This document shows, piece after piece, positions 1-7,741 of a stretch of DNA of 64,000 nucleotides (its first letter is position 1; every line of letters starts with the position of its first letter). Made by a program: the position numbers and the translations under genes. Source of the stretch: an uncultured Bryobacterales bacterium (GTDB taxonomy: Bacteria > Acidobacteriota > Terriglobia > Bryobacterales > Bryobacteraceae); contig CALGAR010000025.1 in the NCBI GenBank assembly GCA_937959285.1, forward strand, positions 11,962 through 75,961. The letters are read 5' to 3'. The notes beneath the pieces were generated by a model, which saw only the letters and a list, made by a program, of their open reading frames with translations, was not told where the DNA came from and made no database searches.

Positions 1-756
1 ATCGGAGACGCAGCGGGGTGAGCGCGGCACCAGCGCCTTGCAGTTGGAGTGGGAGATGATAACCGGCTTGCGCGAGATTCGGAACGCGTCCAGAGCAGTC
101 CGCTCGCCCGCGTGCGATACATCCACCACCATCCCGATGCGGTTCATTTCGGCGATCACGGATGCGCCGTAAACCGTGATGCCCTGGTCGCGCCGCTCGA
201 CGCATCCATCGCCAAGGGAATTGCGCGAGTTGTACGTGAGCTGGGAAACGCGCTGGCCAAGCTCGTGGAACGCCCCGACGTCGTGCACCGACCGGAAATG
301 CTCAGAATTTTGGAAACCGAGTACAACTGCTATGCGTCCGCTATTCTTGGCAACACGGATGTCATCGACAGAGTTGACGCGGACGAAGAATTCCGGATAT
401 GCCGAGATGAGCCGGTTCCAGTTGTCGCTCCACCGGAGCGTCGCCCGAAATGGATTTGGCTGATTGGGCTCGACGGCGGGGTGGAAGACCGTAATGCCTG
501 AGCGCTTCAGGCGTTGAAAATCTTCCGGTCGGAATGTCGACGGGTCCTGCTGCCAGCCTGCAAGCTTCTGCCAGTCCAGGGTGAACAGGCTGAGCATGTC
601 GATCACGGTGGATTCCTGAACCAGATCGAGAGTTCGTCTCGAATACTCGGTCCGGCTTCCGGCGTACAACTTGAAACGCCCCTTCTGGATGAAGGGAGCG
701 CCCAGGATCGTCCCGCCGGCGAGTACACTTGCCCGAAGGAAAGATCTTCGCTCCAT
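1..756 (-). CDS. Membrane dipeptidase family protein (peptidase M19), Tat-exported, C-terminus outside window
   Basis: Seen: from the ATG at 756 the minus strand is open without a stop to base 1, giving 252 codons. The N-terminus MERRSFLRASVLAGG is a twin-arginine signal followed by a hydrophobic stretch. Near the window edge the protein reads VVDVSHAG and then PVIISHSNCKAL, the metal-ligand histidine region typical of renal dipeptidase/M19 enzymes. Known: M19 enzymes are zinc dipeptidases that cleave dipeptides, including D-amino-acid dipeptides. Inferred: an exported dipeptidase active in the periplasm. About one third of a usual M19 protein (roughly 350-400 residues) lies outside the window. 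The family assignment is fairly firm, the substrate is not known. Confidence 0.85.
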   Translation of the reverse strand, partial: MERRSFLRASVLAGGTILGAPFIQKGRFKLYAGSRTEYSRRTLDLVQESTVIDMLSLFTLDWQKLAGWQQDPSTFRPEDFQRLKRSGITVFHPAVEPNQPNPFRATLRWSDNWNRLISAYPEFFVRVNSVDDIRVAKNSGRIAVVLGFQNSEHFRSVHDVGAFHELGQRVSQLTYNSRNSLGDGCVERRDQGITVYGASVIAEMNRIGMVVDVSHAGERTALDAFRISRKPVIISHSNCKALVPRSPRCVSD

Positions 757-868
757 TGCCACAAACCCGCGTGGTAAAAGGACATTATGCACCCTTTTGG
801 AGACCACTTCCAGGGGGTGGCTACAATTTTTTGCAGGGTAATTCAGTTTTTGGAAACCCGGGTGGGGC

Positions 869-888
869 GAGCGGCTTAAAAGCCGCTC
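869..888 (-). terminator. Stem-loop overlapping the stop codon of the epimerase-like gene
   Basis: An 8-bp perfect stem (GAGCGGCT / AGCCGCTC) with a TAAA loop spans the TAA stop of the upstream minus-strand gene. It has no clear U-tract on the minus-strand 3' side, so termination is plausible but not certain. Confidence 0.4.
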
Positions 889-1910
889 ACTCGAACCTGG
901 AAGCTCTCGCGCCAGGTGGCGCCGGGGGCGATTTGCTGGAGTTCCTTGTACAGACCTGCGTGCGCAAGGTTAAAGGCGTTGGTGAGACCGGTCATCGGCT
1001 CGAAGCAGATGAAATTGCGGCCTTTGGGCGCGTAGATGACGGCCACTTGGTACTTGGGGCCGAAGACCACCGAAATCTTTTCCTGCCGTCCCTTCACCCA
1101 GAACTCTGCGTTGCCCTGATCATCCCGGATGAGGTTCGTGAAAACGTCGTCGAGCTGGGTGTTGGCAAGGGACAGCGGATTCGGCAAACTCACAGGTTTC
1201 CGCTCGCCGGTGGGAATCAGCAGGTTCGAAAGGACCACATGGTCGCGGGCAGAGATGCCCACGGTCCATTCGTCCCGGGGCGCATCGTTGATTTGATAAT
1301 AGGGATGGAAGCCGATGGCGAGCGGCATGGGCTGGCTCGATTGGTTGTGAATAACCGTTTCCACTTCGAGGGCTCCGCGAGAGAGCCTGTACGTCATTTC
1401 AATCGAGTGGGCGAAGGGGAATTGAGCCATGTATTGCGGCACGGCAGTGAAGTCGAGCCTGCTCGTCACCTCAGCGCCGTTGTCGCTCGAACGTAAGTTC
1501 GTGACACGCCATTCCGGAGCGAAAACCAGCAGACCGTGAATCGGCTTTCCGTTCCCGTCGCGGCGTAAATTGCCCAGATCCGGGTTTAGGAAATACTTTT
1601 GTCCGTTCGCGTAAAAGGCGTCCTGATCGAGACGGTTCGCCCAGGGAGCGAGGAACGGATTCCCTGCGAGCGTGGGCTTCGCCTTGAGCTCGCCTATGGA
1701 GTTGTAGGGAGACCAGAATACTCGTTTCCCCTTGACCGTCATCTCGTAGGCATTGTTGCCAAATGACGGAGCCACAAGCACTTCGGTCTGTGCCGCAGCA
1801 TCTCTCAGGCGAATGACTTCAACGTTGTCGATTGTTACGCGTTCCGCGGTGTAATTGGCAGATTGGAGCATCATCGGCAGAATCAGAGCGAGGCCGGCAC
1901 GTCGCATCAT
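876..1910 (-). CDS. Secreted aldose 1-epimerase-like protein
   Basis: A 344-residue protein. The start is the ATG at 1910, which overlaps the TGA of the preceding gene (ATGA), so the two are probably translationally coupled; an in-frame start further upstream would lie inside that gene. The N-terminus MMRRAGLALILPMMLQSANY looks like a signal peptide. The rest has the galactose-mutarotase-like pattern: NNAYEMTVKGKRVFW early, NPFLAPWANRLD, KPIHGLLVFAPEW (mutarotase catalytic-His region), then AIGFHPYYQI and a C-terminal FICFEPMTG. Known: aldose 1-epimerases interconvert anomers of free sugars. Inferred: an exported mutarotase-fold enzyme or sugar-binding protein. Family fairly secure, exact sugar unknown. 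Confidence 0.8.
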   Translation of the reverse strand: MMRRAGLALILPMMLQSANYTAERVTIDNVEVIRLRDAAAQTEVLVAPSFGNNAYEMTVKGKRVFWSPYNSIGELKAKPTLAGNPFLAPWANRLDQDAFYANGQKYFLNPDLGNLRRDGNGKPIHGLLVFAPEWRVTNLRSSDNGAEVTSRLDFTAVPQYMAQFPFAHSIEMTYRLSRGALEVETVIHNQSSQPMPLAIGFHPYYQINDAPRDEWTVGISARDHVVLSNLLIPTGERKPVSLPNPLSLANTQLDDVFTNLIRDDQGNAEFWVKGRQEKISVVFGPKYQVAVIYAPKGRNFICFEPMTGLTNAFNLAHAGLYKELQQIAPGATWRESFQVRVSGF

Positions 1911-2317
1911 CAGGGTTTTTCCCGCAAATCCAGATTCGTTTCCTGCTGACAGCAGGCGCACTTGCCAGGAGTATAGGTGCGGATCGCGCAGACCTCGCAC
2001 CAGTAGCTAATGGTAAACTGCTTGCCGTCCTTCAGGACAAACATCGCGCGCTTGTGAATCGGATCAATTGTGAAATGATCCGGACCGTCGAATTTCCCGA
2101 GTACCAGAAAGTCGGAGTTTCTGAGACGCTCGTCTCGCAAGACGCCCATGGTGGATTCGTCACCCTGGAGGAAGATCGCCTTGCTGTCCGAAGTTTGCAG
2201 GACCGGGCGCCCGTCGTGAGTGAGGGTGAGCGTTCCGCGAGCGGATTCGCGGCTCGTTTCTGCCGCAAGCGCAGGAGCAGCGGCGACGGCGAGAAGCAGA
2301 AAGCGTCGACGTCTCAC
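1910..2317 (-). CDS. Exported Cys-rich hypothetical protein, coupled to the epimerase
   Basis: A 135-residue protein starting at a GTG (2317). The N-terminus VRRRRFLLLAVAAAPALAAE is a Tat-like or Sec signal peptide. The middle is soluble and beta-rich (GTLTLTHDGRPVLQ, TMGVLRDERLRNSDFLVLGK). The C-terminus carries a cysteine cluster, CEVC then GKCACCQQET, that could bind a metal or form disulfides. No known family is recognised with confidence. Its TGA overlaps the ATG of the mutarotase-like gene, so both are probably made together. The divergent lutA starts only about 60 bp away, so the promoters of the two transcripts must be crowded together. Confidence 0.7.
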   Translation of the reverse strand: MRRRRFLLLAVAAAPALAAETSRESARGTLTLTHDGRPVLQTSDSKAIFLQGDESTMGVLRDERLRNSDFLVLGKFDGPDHFTIDPIHKRAMFVLKDGKQFTISYWCEVCAIRTYTPGKCACCQQETNLDLREKP

Positions 2318-2375
2318 GTGACCATTCTACGTGTCCTGCAGGTTTTGTGAAACAGCAGTGATACAATCCGTGCTG

Positions 2376-3101
2376 ATGGGGCCGCGCGTAGCGCTGTTTG
2401 TTACTTGCATTGTCGATCAACTGTTCCCTCGCGTGGGGCTGGCCATGGCCGACGTCCTGGAACGGATCGGCTGCGAGGTCGATTTTCCCGAAGCGCAAAC
2501 CTGCTGCGGGCAGCCGGCTTTTAACAGCGGCTACCGAGCCGAAGCCCGGGACGTCGCCCGCCACTTCCTGTCGGTATTTGAGCAGGCCGAGTATATTGTT
2601 GTTCCCTCGGGTTCCTGTACATCGATGATTTCTCATCACTACGCAGAGTTGTTCCGAAAGGAGCCTGAGTGGCTTGACCGGGCCAGGGCGGTTGGAAGCC
2701 GCGTTGTCGAGTTCTCGACGTTTCTGACGGAGGTAATGAAAGTGGAAGACGTTGGAGCAAGACTGGATGCCGTGGTAACTTACCACGACTCCTGCCACGC
2801 GCTCCGCGAGCTGTCGGTCAAGTCAGGCCCCCGGCGATTGCTCGGCCGCGTCCGGGGACTGACGCTAAAGGAAATGGATCGCGCCGAAGAGTGCTGCGGT
2901 TTCGGCGGTACGTTCTCCGTGAAGTTTGCGGAAACGTCGGGCGGGATGGTGCGTACGAAAGTGGATTCCATCTTAAGAACCGGCGCTGAAATCGTTGTTT
3001 CCATTGATTCGAGCTGCCTGATGCAATTGCAAGGCGCGCTCGCGAGGGCGAACGCCCCCGTGCGGACCATGCACCTTGCCGAAGTGCTCGCCTCCCGCTA
3101 A
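2376..3101 (+). CDS. lutA: L-lactate utilization protein LutA ((Fe-S)-binding, CCG domains)
   Basis: A 241-residue protein. The start MGPRVALFVTCIVDQL is chosen because LutA/LldE proteins begin exactly here; an earlier in-frame start would add an unrelated 15 residues. Two cysteine-rich CCG domains are visible: C11 with TCCGQPAF (CCG 43-45), and CHALREL with ECCGFGG (CCG 173-175). Known: LutA with LutB and LutC forms the iron-sulfur L-lactate oxidation complex, which makes pyruvate. The gene is followed after 6 bp by lutB and then lutC, so the operon is complete. Identification is strong, supported by order and spacing. Confidence 0.93.
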   Translation: MGPRVALFVTCIVDQLFPRVGLAMADVLERIGCEVDFPEAQTCCGQPAFNSGYRAEARDVARHFLSVFEQAEYIVVPSGSCTSMISHHYAELFRKEPEWLDRARAVGSRVVEFSTFLTEVMKVEDVGARLDAVVTYHDSCHALRELSVKSGPRRLLGRVRGLTLKEMDRAEECCGFGGTFSVKFAETSGGMVRTKVDSILRTGAEIVVSIDSSCLMQLQGALARANAPVRTMHLAEVLASR

Positions 3102-3107
3102 TTCGCA

Positions 3108-4553
3108 ATGTCCCGAACCGCCACTACTGAACCCCCGAAATTCCGGCAAACGCTCGAAGACGCCAACCTCCAACTGGCGGTCTACACCGCTACCGGCAGG
3201 TTGATGGAGAAGCGGCGGGAGGCCGTCGCCGCCGATGTGCTGCCGGAATACCAGGAGCTGCGCACGCAAGCCCACGAGATCAAGAAGCATACGCTCGACA
3301 ATCTGGACTACTACCTCGAGCTGTTCGAGGAGCGCGTGAAGGCACACGGCGGCAAGGTGGTCTACTGCAAAGACGGCAGCGAGGTCGCCGATTTCGTATT
3401 GCGCCTGGCGAAGGAGCGGGGGGCTCGCCTGATCGTGAAATCAAAGTCGATGACGACAGAAGAGATCGACTTGAACGAGCGGCTTGCCCACCACCAGCTG
3501 GAGTCGGTTGAAACGGATCTGGGTGAGTATATCCTGCAACTCGCCCACCAGAGGCCGTACCACATCGTTGCTCCCGCGCTTCACCTGACCCGTTACGATG
3601 TCGCCAATATCTTCACTGAGAAGCTCGGAGTAGAAAACGAAACGGTCATCGAGAAGCAGACGATGATCGCGCGCGGCGTTTTGCGCCAGAAATTCCTTCA
3701 GGCGGACATCGGGATTTCCGGCGCGAATTTCCTTGTGGCGGACTCCGGAGCCGTCGTGATTGTCGAGAATGAGGGCAATGCGCGGCTGACGACGTCCGCT
3801 CCTCGCATCCACATTGCCGTCGCCGGCATGGAGAAAATGATAGCCCGCGCGCAGGATCTGCCGGTCTTTCTGAAACTGCTGGGACGGAGCGCGACCGGGC
3901 AGCCTCTGACGGTCTACACATCCTTCCTTTCCGGACCCAGGCGCGAAGGTGAAGTCGATGGTCCGGAGGAGTTCTATGTGGTCCTGCTCGATAATGGACG
4001 GACGCGCCTTCTGGCGGACCGCGAAAAGCGGCAGTCGCTGTATTGCATACGCTGCGGCGCTTGCTTGAACCATTGCCCCGTCTACCGGAAAGTCGGCGGC
4101 CACAATTATCCGTGGGTTTATTCCGGTCCGATCGGAGCCGTCATTACGCCGCAGTACATGGGTGTCGGCAAGGACCCGTGGCTGCCGTTCGCCTCCAGCC
4201 TGTGCGGTGCGTGCTATGAGGTGTGCCCAGTCAAGATCAACATCCCCAAACTGCTTCTGGACCTCCGGTCGGAGGTGACGAAACTCAAGGCGAAGGAGCG
4301 GGCCGGCTGGGCGGAACGGACGGCCTTCCGGCTCTGGGCGTGGGTGATGCGCCATCCACGGATTTACGAGTTGATGGGATCGATGACAGCTGCTTTCTTT
4401 CCTGAAGGGGAGACCCCAGGCTGGCTTCGGTCCGTGCCTCCGTTCATGAATATCGGCCCTCTCAAGAAATGGCTGAGCCAGCGCGACCTCCCGCGGCCGG
4501 CTTCGAAGAGCTTCAGGCAGCATTGGCGGTCGCGGCGGAAGGGAGTGCGCTAG
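3108..4553 (+). CDS. lutB: L-lactate utilization iron-sulfur protein LutB
   Basis: A 481-residue protein of normal LutB length. The N-terminal two thirds is the LUD (DUF162-type) domain: KSKSMTTEEIDLNERL, GISGANFLVADSGAVV and a strand/loop ENEGNARLTTSAP. A ferredoxin-like insert holds two 4Fe-4S motifs, CIRCGACLNHCP (C313, C316, C319, C323) and CGACYEVCP (C366, C369, C373). Known: LutB carries electrons in the LutABC lactate oxidation complex. It sits 6 bp after lutA and 2 bp before the lutC start. The electron acceptor cannot be told from the sequence. Confidence 0.94.
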   Translation: MSRTATTEPPKFRQTLEDANLQLAVYTATGRLMEKRREAVAADVLPEYQELRTQAHEIKKHTLDNLDYYLELFEERVKAHGGKVVYCKDGSEVADFVLRLAKERGARLIVKSKSMTTEEIDLNERLAHHQLESVETDLGEYILQLAHQRPYHIVAPALHLTRYDVANIFTEKLGVENETVIEKQTMIARGVLRQKFLQADIGISGANFLVADSGAVVIVENEGNARLTTSAPRIHIAVAGMEKMIARAQDLPVFLKLLGRSATGQPLTVYTSFLSGPRREGEVDGPEEFYVVLLDNGRTRLLADREKRQSLYCIRCGACLNHCPVYRKVGGHNYPWVYSGPIGAVITPQYMGVGKDPWLPFASSLCGACYEVCPVKINIPKLLLDLRSEVTKLKAKERAGWAERTAFRLWAWVMRHPRIYELMGSMTAAFFPEGETPGWLRSVPPFMNIGPLKKWLSQRDLPRPASKSFRQHWRSRRKGVR

Positions 4554-4555
4554 CT

Positions 4556-5188
4556 ATGCCTCGGGAAAAGATCCTTCACAAGGTGCGAACGGCGCTGGGG
4601 AGGAGCAGCGGCCAGCTGCCCGCGACGCCGCCCCCGGTTCGTCTCCGCATTCCGGAGGTGCCGCTCGATGCTCGAATCGAATCCTTTACTTGTGCGCTGA
4701 ATAAGCTCAACGGGAAGACTTGCGTCGCTCATTCCCCCCAGGAGGCTTTGGACTACGCAGCGCAGTTGTGCGAAGGCAAGCGGGTTGTTGCTTCCAACTC
4801 CCCGGTGCTTCGCGAATGCGGCATCACCGGACTGCCGAACGTCCGCAGCAACTACACGGACGCGGAAAAGCTGCGCGAAGCCTGCGCTGCCGCGGATGTG
4901 GGAATTACCAGCGCCGACTACGCTTTGGGAGATACAGGGAGCCTGGTGATGATTGCCTCGCCGCGAGAGGCGCGGCTTATCTCCTTGCTTCCTCCTGTCC
5001 ATCTTGCCATTGTGCCTCGCTCCCGAATTCTCACCGGACTTGACGAACTGTTCACGCTACTCCCGAATCCGGCTGAACAAACGAGTTCGATGGTGCTAAT
5101 CACCGGGCCAAGCCGGACTGCCGATATCGAACAGATTCTGGTCCGGGGAGTTCACGGCCCGCGAGAGATTCACGTCGTTGTACTATGA
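4556..5188 (+). CDS. lutC: L-lactate utilization protein LutC (LUD domain)
   Basis: A 210-residue protein. The ATG at 4556 lies 2 bp after the lutB stop; an earlier in-frame start inside lutB would add an unlikely extension. The N-terminus MPREKILHKVRTALGR is the usual LutC helix, followed by a LUD domain with GITSADYALGDTGSLVM and the C-terminal LITGPSRTADIEQILVRGVHGP, abbreviated here to its key residues GPSRTADIE and GVHGP. Known: LutC is the third component of the LutABC complex. It closes a tight three-gene operon with no obvious dedicated regulator (no GntR/LutR gene) in the window. Confidence 0.92.
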   Translation: MPREKILHKVRTALGRSSGQLPATPPPVRLRIPEVPLDARIESFTCALNKLNGKTCVAHSPQEALDYAAQLCEGKRVVASNSPVLRECGITGLPNVRSNYTDAEKLREACAAADVGITSADYALGDTGSLVMIASPREARLISLLPPVHLAIVPRSRILTGLDELFTLLPNPAEQTSSMVLITGPSRTADIEQILVRGVHGPREIHVVVL

Positions 5189-5245
5189 AAACTTCCGGAA
5201 CAGGAAACGAAAAGAATCGGACTTGCATCCGATTGAGATATCCCA

Positions 5246-5842
5246 ATGAAACGTATCGCTAAATATTCATTGATCGCCGTGGCCTTCAGTACGCTGTCGG
5301 CTGTCGGTTTTGCCCAGGTGGCCGAGATTGGCCTGCACGCGGGCGCGTCCCGTATTAGCAATAGCGAGATCGGAGTCCTGTCGTCGGGAGGCACGGACTT
5401 TCCCGTAACGCTGGACGACGGCTGGCGTCTCGGTTTTCGACTCACCATCAACAACTGGCGCTTCTTCGGCAACGAATTCGGGTATGCCTATAACCGGACA
5501 CAGCTGAAGATCGGCGGAGAAGGGGATGGCATGGCCATCCACCAGGGTTTTTACAACTTCCTTGGCTACGCCCTGCCGGAAGGCTCTGTGATCCGGCCTT
5601 TTGCAACGGTGGGAGTTCACTTTTCGAACTATACTCCTCCTGGAAGCTCTGCGGCTTCAGGAGGGGGAGACAATAAGTTCGGGTTTAACTACGGCGGCGG
5701 GTTGAAGGTGAGAATTAGTCCGCTCTTCTTGCTGCGGTTCGATGTGCGCCAGTATCAGAACGGCAAACCCTTTGACCTTCCATCCGCGGATGGCTTGCTC
5801 CGCCAGACAGAGATTTCCGCAGGTTTCTCCCTCGCGCTTTAG
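5246..5842 (+). CDS. Small outer-membrane beta-barrel protein
   Basis: A 198-residue protein with a Sec signal peptide (MKRIAKYSLIAVAFSTLSAVGFA, cleavage after GFAQ likely). The mature part is a run of alternating amphipathic strands: EIGLHAGASRIS, WRLGFRLTINNWRFFGNEFGY, YNFLGYALPEGS, IRPFATVGVHFSNY, NYGGGLKVRISPLFLLRFDVRQY, ending in an aromatic-free strand SAGFSLAL. This matches the eight-stranded outer-membrane barrel (OmpA/OmpW-like or 'outer membrane protein beta-barrel domain') layout. Function unknown. It is 57 bp after lutC and could be on the same transcript. A strong stem-loop lies just downstream. Confidence 0.75.
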   Translation: MKRIAKYSLIAVAFSTLSAVGFAQVAEIGLHAGASRISNSEIGVLSSGGTDFPVTLDDGWRLGFRLTINNWRFFGNEFGYAYNRTQLKIGGEGDGMAIHQGFYNFLGYALPEGSVIRPFATVGVHFSNYTPPGSSAASGGGDNKFGFNYGGGLKVRISPLFLLRFDVRQYQNGKPFDLPSADGLLRQTEISAGFSLAL

Positions 5843-5870
5843 TCTGGCTCCCTGGATTTCCGCCTTTGGA

Positions 5871-5897
5871 GCGGCGCGGTGAACCTCACTGCGCCGC
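5871..5897. terminator. Bidirectional terminator hairpin between convergent genes
   Basis: A 12-bp stem with one G-U pair (GCGGCGCGGTGA / TCACTGCGCCGC) and a 3-nt loop sits 28 bp after the beta-barrel stop and reaches into the last codons of the convergent gene ending at 5886. Its position between converging genes supports a shared terminator. Confidence 0.6.
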
Positions 5898-7601
5898 GAT
5901 CGGCGGAACTGTCACACTCACCGCCGCTCCCTGATCGAGTTTCACCGTGAGAGCGTTGCCTTCGTAGGGCTTCCGGAATTCGGGGTCGAAATACGAACCC
6001 GGCTCGACATCCTCCCAGGCGAATAGTTTGTACTCCCCAGGTGCTAAGCCGCGCACGGTAAATGAACCGTTTTGGTCGGTCGTTGTCGTACGGAGGTTCG
6101 CCGTCAGCGCGCCCTTCGTCCCGCCGGGCACGAGCACGACCGTGGCTCCCGAAACTGCTCCATCGGAGCCCTGAATCGTTCCGCTCAATTGCGCCGGCTT
6201 CAGGCTGACCACGATTTCAAGACTCGCGGCGGTGCCCGACGAAAGATCGATGGTGCGGTCCGGAGACTCATATCCGCCGACCTTCACCGACTTGATGTAG
6301 CTGTCTTGTGGCATGCCGGTAGCGGTTAAGGAGTACTTTCCCGGTGAAATTCCTGCGATGCTGATGCTGCCGTCTTGCTTTACCTCACCGCTGGGCGGGG
6401 GCGCGAACAGGATTTGTTCAGCGGGCACCAGGCGAAGCCGTACTCGAGAGTAGTCAAAGTCTTTCGCTTCCCCGTCGACAACCCGGAGGCTGCCCGTAAG
6501 GGTGATTCCTGCGCCCAGCGTCAGCACAACCCCGTCGACGTCTCCATCCGTCACCTCGACCTTCTGGCGGTGGGAAAGCGGCATGCCTCCCTGCTGCCTT
6601 TCCCGGAGTTGGGCCACGACTGTGTAGGAGCCCGACGGAACACCGTAAATCTCGAACTTGCCATCCGATTCTACCGTTGCAGGCGTGGCGCCGGGTCCCA
6701 TCATCGGGTCGTTATCGCCGGAGGGTACAGCCAGGACCAATGCGCGAGTGGCAGGTTGTCCCGACGGATCAAGCACCTGGCCTCGAATCCGATAAACGCG
6801 CGTCTTTTGCAGCCTCATGTCGAGGCCGGCAACTTCCGCTCCGGGCGCCACCTCGATGAGCGAAGCCTGGCTCGGATCGGTCACGGACGGATAGAAGACA
6901 CGAGCGTAAGCTGTCTCCGCAGAAACTCCTGAGGACGAGGGCCGAACTCGCCCGGTCCACCTTATCCTGCGTGTGGGGGCCGCCGACAGGAGGTATTGCC
7001 CAGGTGAAATGTTGGCAATCCGGAATTCGCCGAGGTCGTTTGTCTGCCCCTGGCCTGCGGGAATCCAGCGAAGCCGGTTTCCAACGTACCTCTTCTGAAG
7101 TACCTGTACCGCTGCCCCTTGAACAGGCTCACCCTCCTCGTCTGTCAGCCGCCCGGCTAAAACGGCCTGGGGCATCAGCTTCAGCAACAAGCCTGTCATC
7201 TCCCCACCCGCGGAAACGTTGATCACCGTGCCCGGCTGGCCGGCTCTGCGAGCGCCGTAGATCCCGCGAACAAAACCGTTGCGCTCCGCCGAAAGAAAGT
7301 AATCCCCGGGTTCAATATCCCGGATTACAAACTTGCCCTCCGCGTCGGTGACTGCGGTCAAGGACTGGTTTTGAGGGAAAGGCGCGGGAAGTGGTCCCAT
7401 CATTCCACGCAGCTCACCGCGGCGCCTGGTTAGGGAAACTTCCGCTCGTCGAACGGGTTCGCTCGTCAGCGCATGGACGACCTGACCATGCAACGTCCCC
7501 TTTTTCGGCGCCTCGGCCGGCTGCTGTGCTGTCACGAAGTACGCAGTTTGCAACAGCAACGGGACAACGGCGATTCCTACACGGCAGAGCATTTGCTTCA
7601 C
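5886..7601 (-). CDS. Secreted multi-domain carboxypeptidase-regulatory-like (Ig-fold) protein
   Basis: A 571-residue protein with a signal peptide (KQMLCRVGIAVVPLLLQTAY, then FVTAQQP). The start is either the GTG at 7601 or the ATG at 7592; a GGGAG sequence lies about 10 nt before the GTG. The protein is a tandem of CarboxypepD_reg-like domains: LHGQVVHALTSEPVRRAEVSL, here shown by GQVVH and EPVRRAEV; LAGRLTDEEGEPVQGAAV; IRGQVLDPSGQPATRAL; LSGTIQGSDGAVSGATV. Each ends with a short GxYxLxA strand such as PGDYFLSAERNGF and PGEYKLFAWED. Known: these folds are transthyretin/Ig-like scaffolds found at the N-terminus of Oar-type TonB receptors. Function of the free-standing form is unknown; surface binding is an inference. 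Confidence 0.8.
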   Translation of the reverse strand: MKQMLCRVGIAVVPLLLQTAYFVTAQQPAEAPKKGTLHGQVVHALTSEPVRRAEVSLTRRRGELRGMMGPLPAPFPQNQSLTAVTDAEGKFVIRDIEPGDYFLSAERNGFVRGIYGARRAGQPGTVINVSAGGEMTGLLLKLMPQAVLAGRLTDEEGEPVQGAAVQVLQKRYVGNRLRWIPAGQGQTNDLGEFRIANISPGQYLLSAAPTRRIRWTGRVRPSSSGVSAETAYARVFYPSVTDPSQASLIEVAPGAEVAGLDMRLQKTRVYRIRGQVLDPSGQPATRALVLAVPSGDNDPMMGPGATPATVESDGKFEIYGVPSGSYTVVAQLRERQQGGMPLSHRQKVEVTDGDVDGVVLTLGAGITLTGSLRVVDGEAKDFDYSRVRLRLVPAEQILFAPPPSGEVKQDGSISIAGISPGKYSLTATGMPQDSYIKSVKVGGYESPDRTIDLSSGTAASLEIVVSLKPAQLSGTIQGSDGAVSGATVVLVPGGTKGALTANLRTTTTDQNGSFTVRGLAPGEYKLFAWEDVEPGSYFDPEFRKPYEGNALTVKLDQGAAVSVTVPPIAAQ

Positions 7602-7741
7602 GTTCCGGCAACTCCCATCGTATGAGACGTTGAAACAAAGCGCGGGAGTTACCCGCGGTGGGCAGGCGAAATGCGAGGCAGAGCCGCTTGCAGCAGCCGG
7701 CGAAGATTACGGAAGGCGCTACAAGCGGCCCAGAGCGGAGC

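Noticed and set aside
3441..4523. Long minus-strand open frame opposite lutB
   Set aside because: Shadow of a high-GC gene with clear iron-sulfur motifs on the plus strand.
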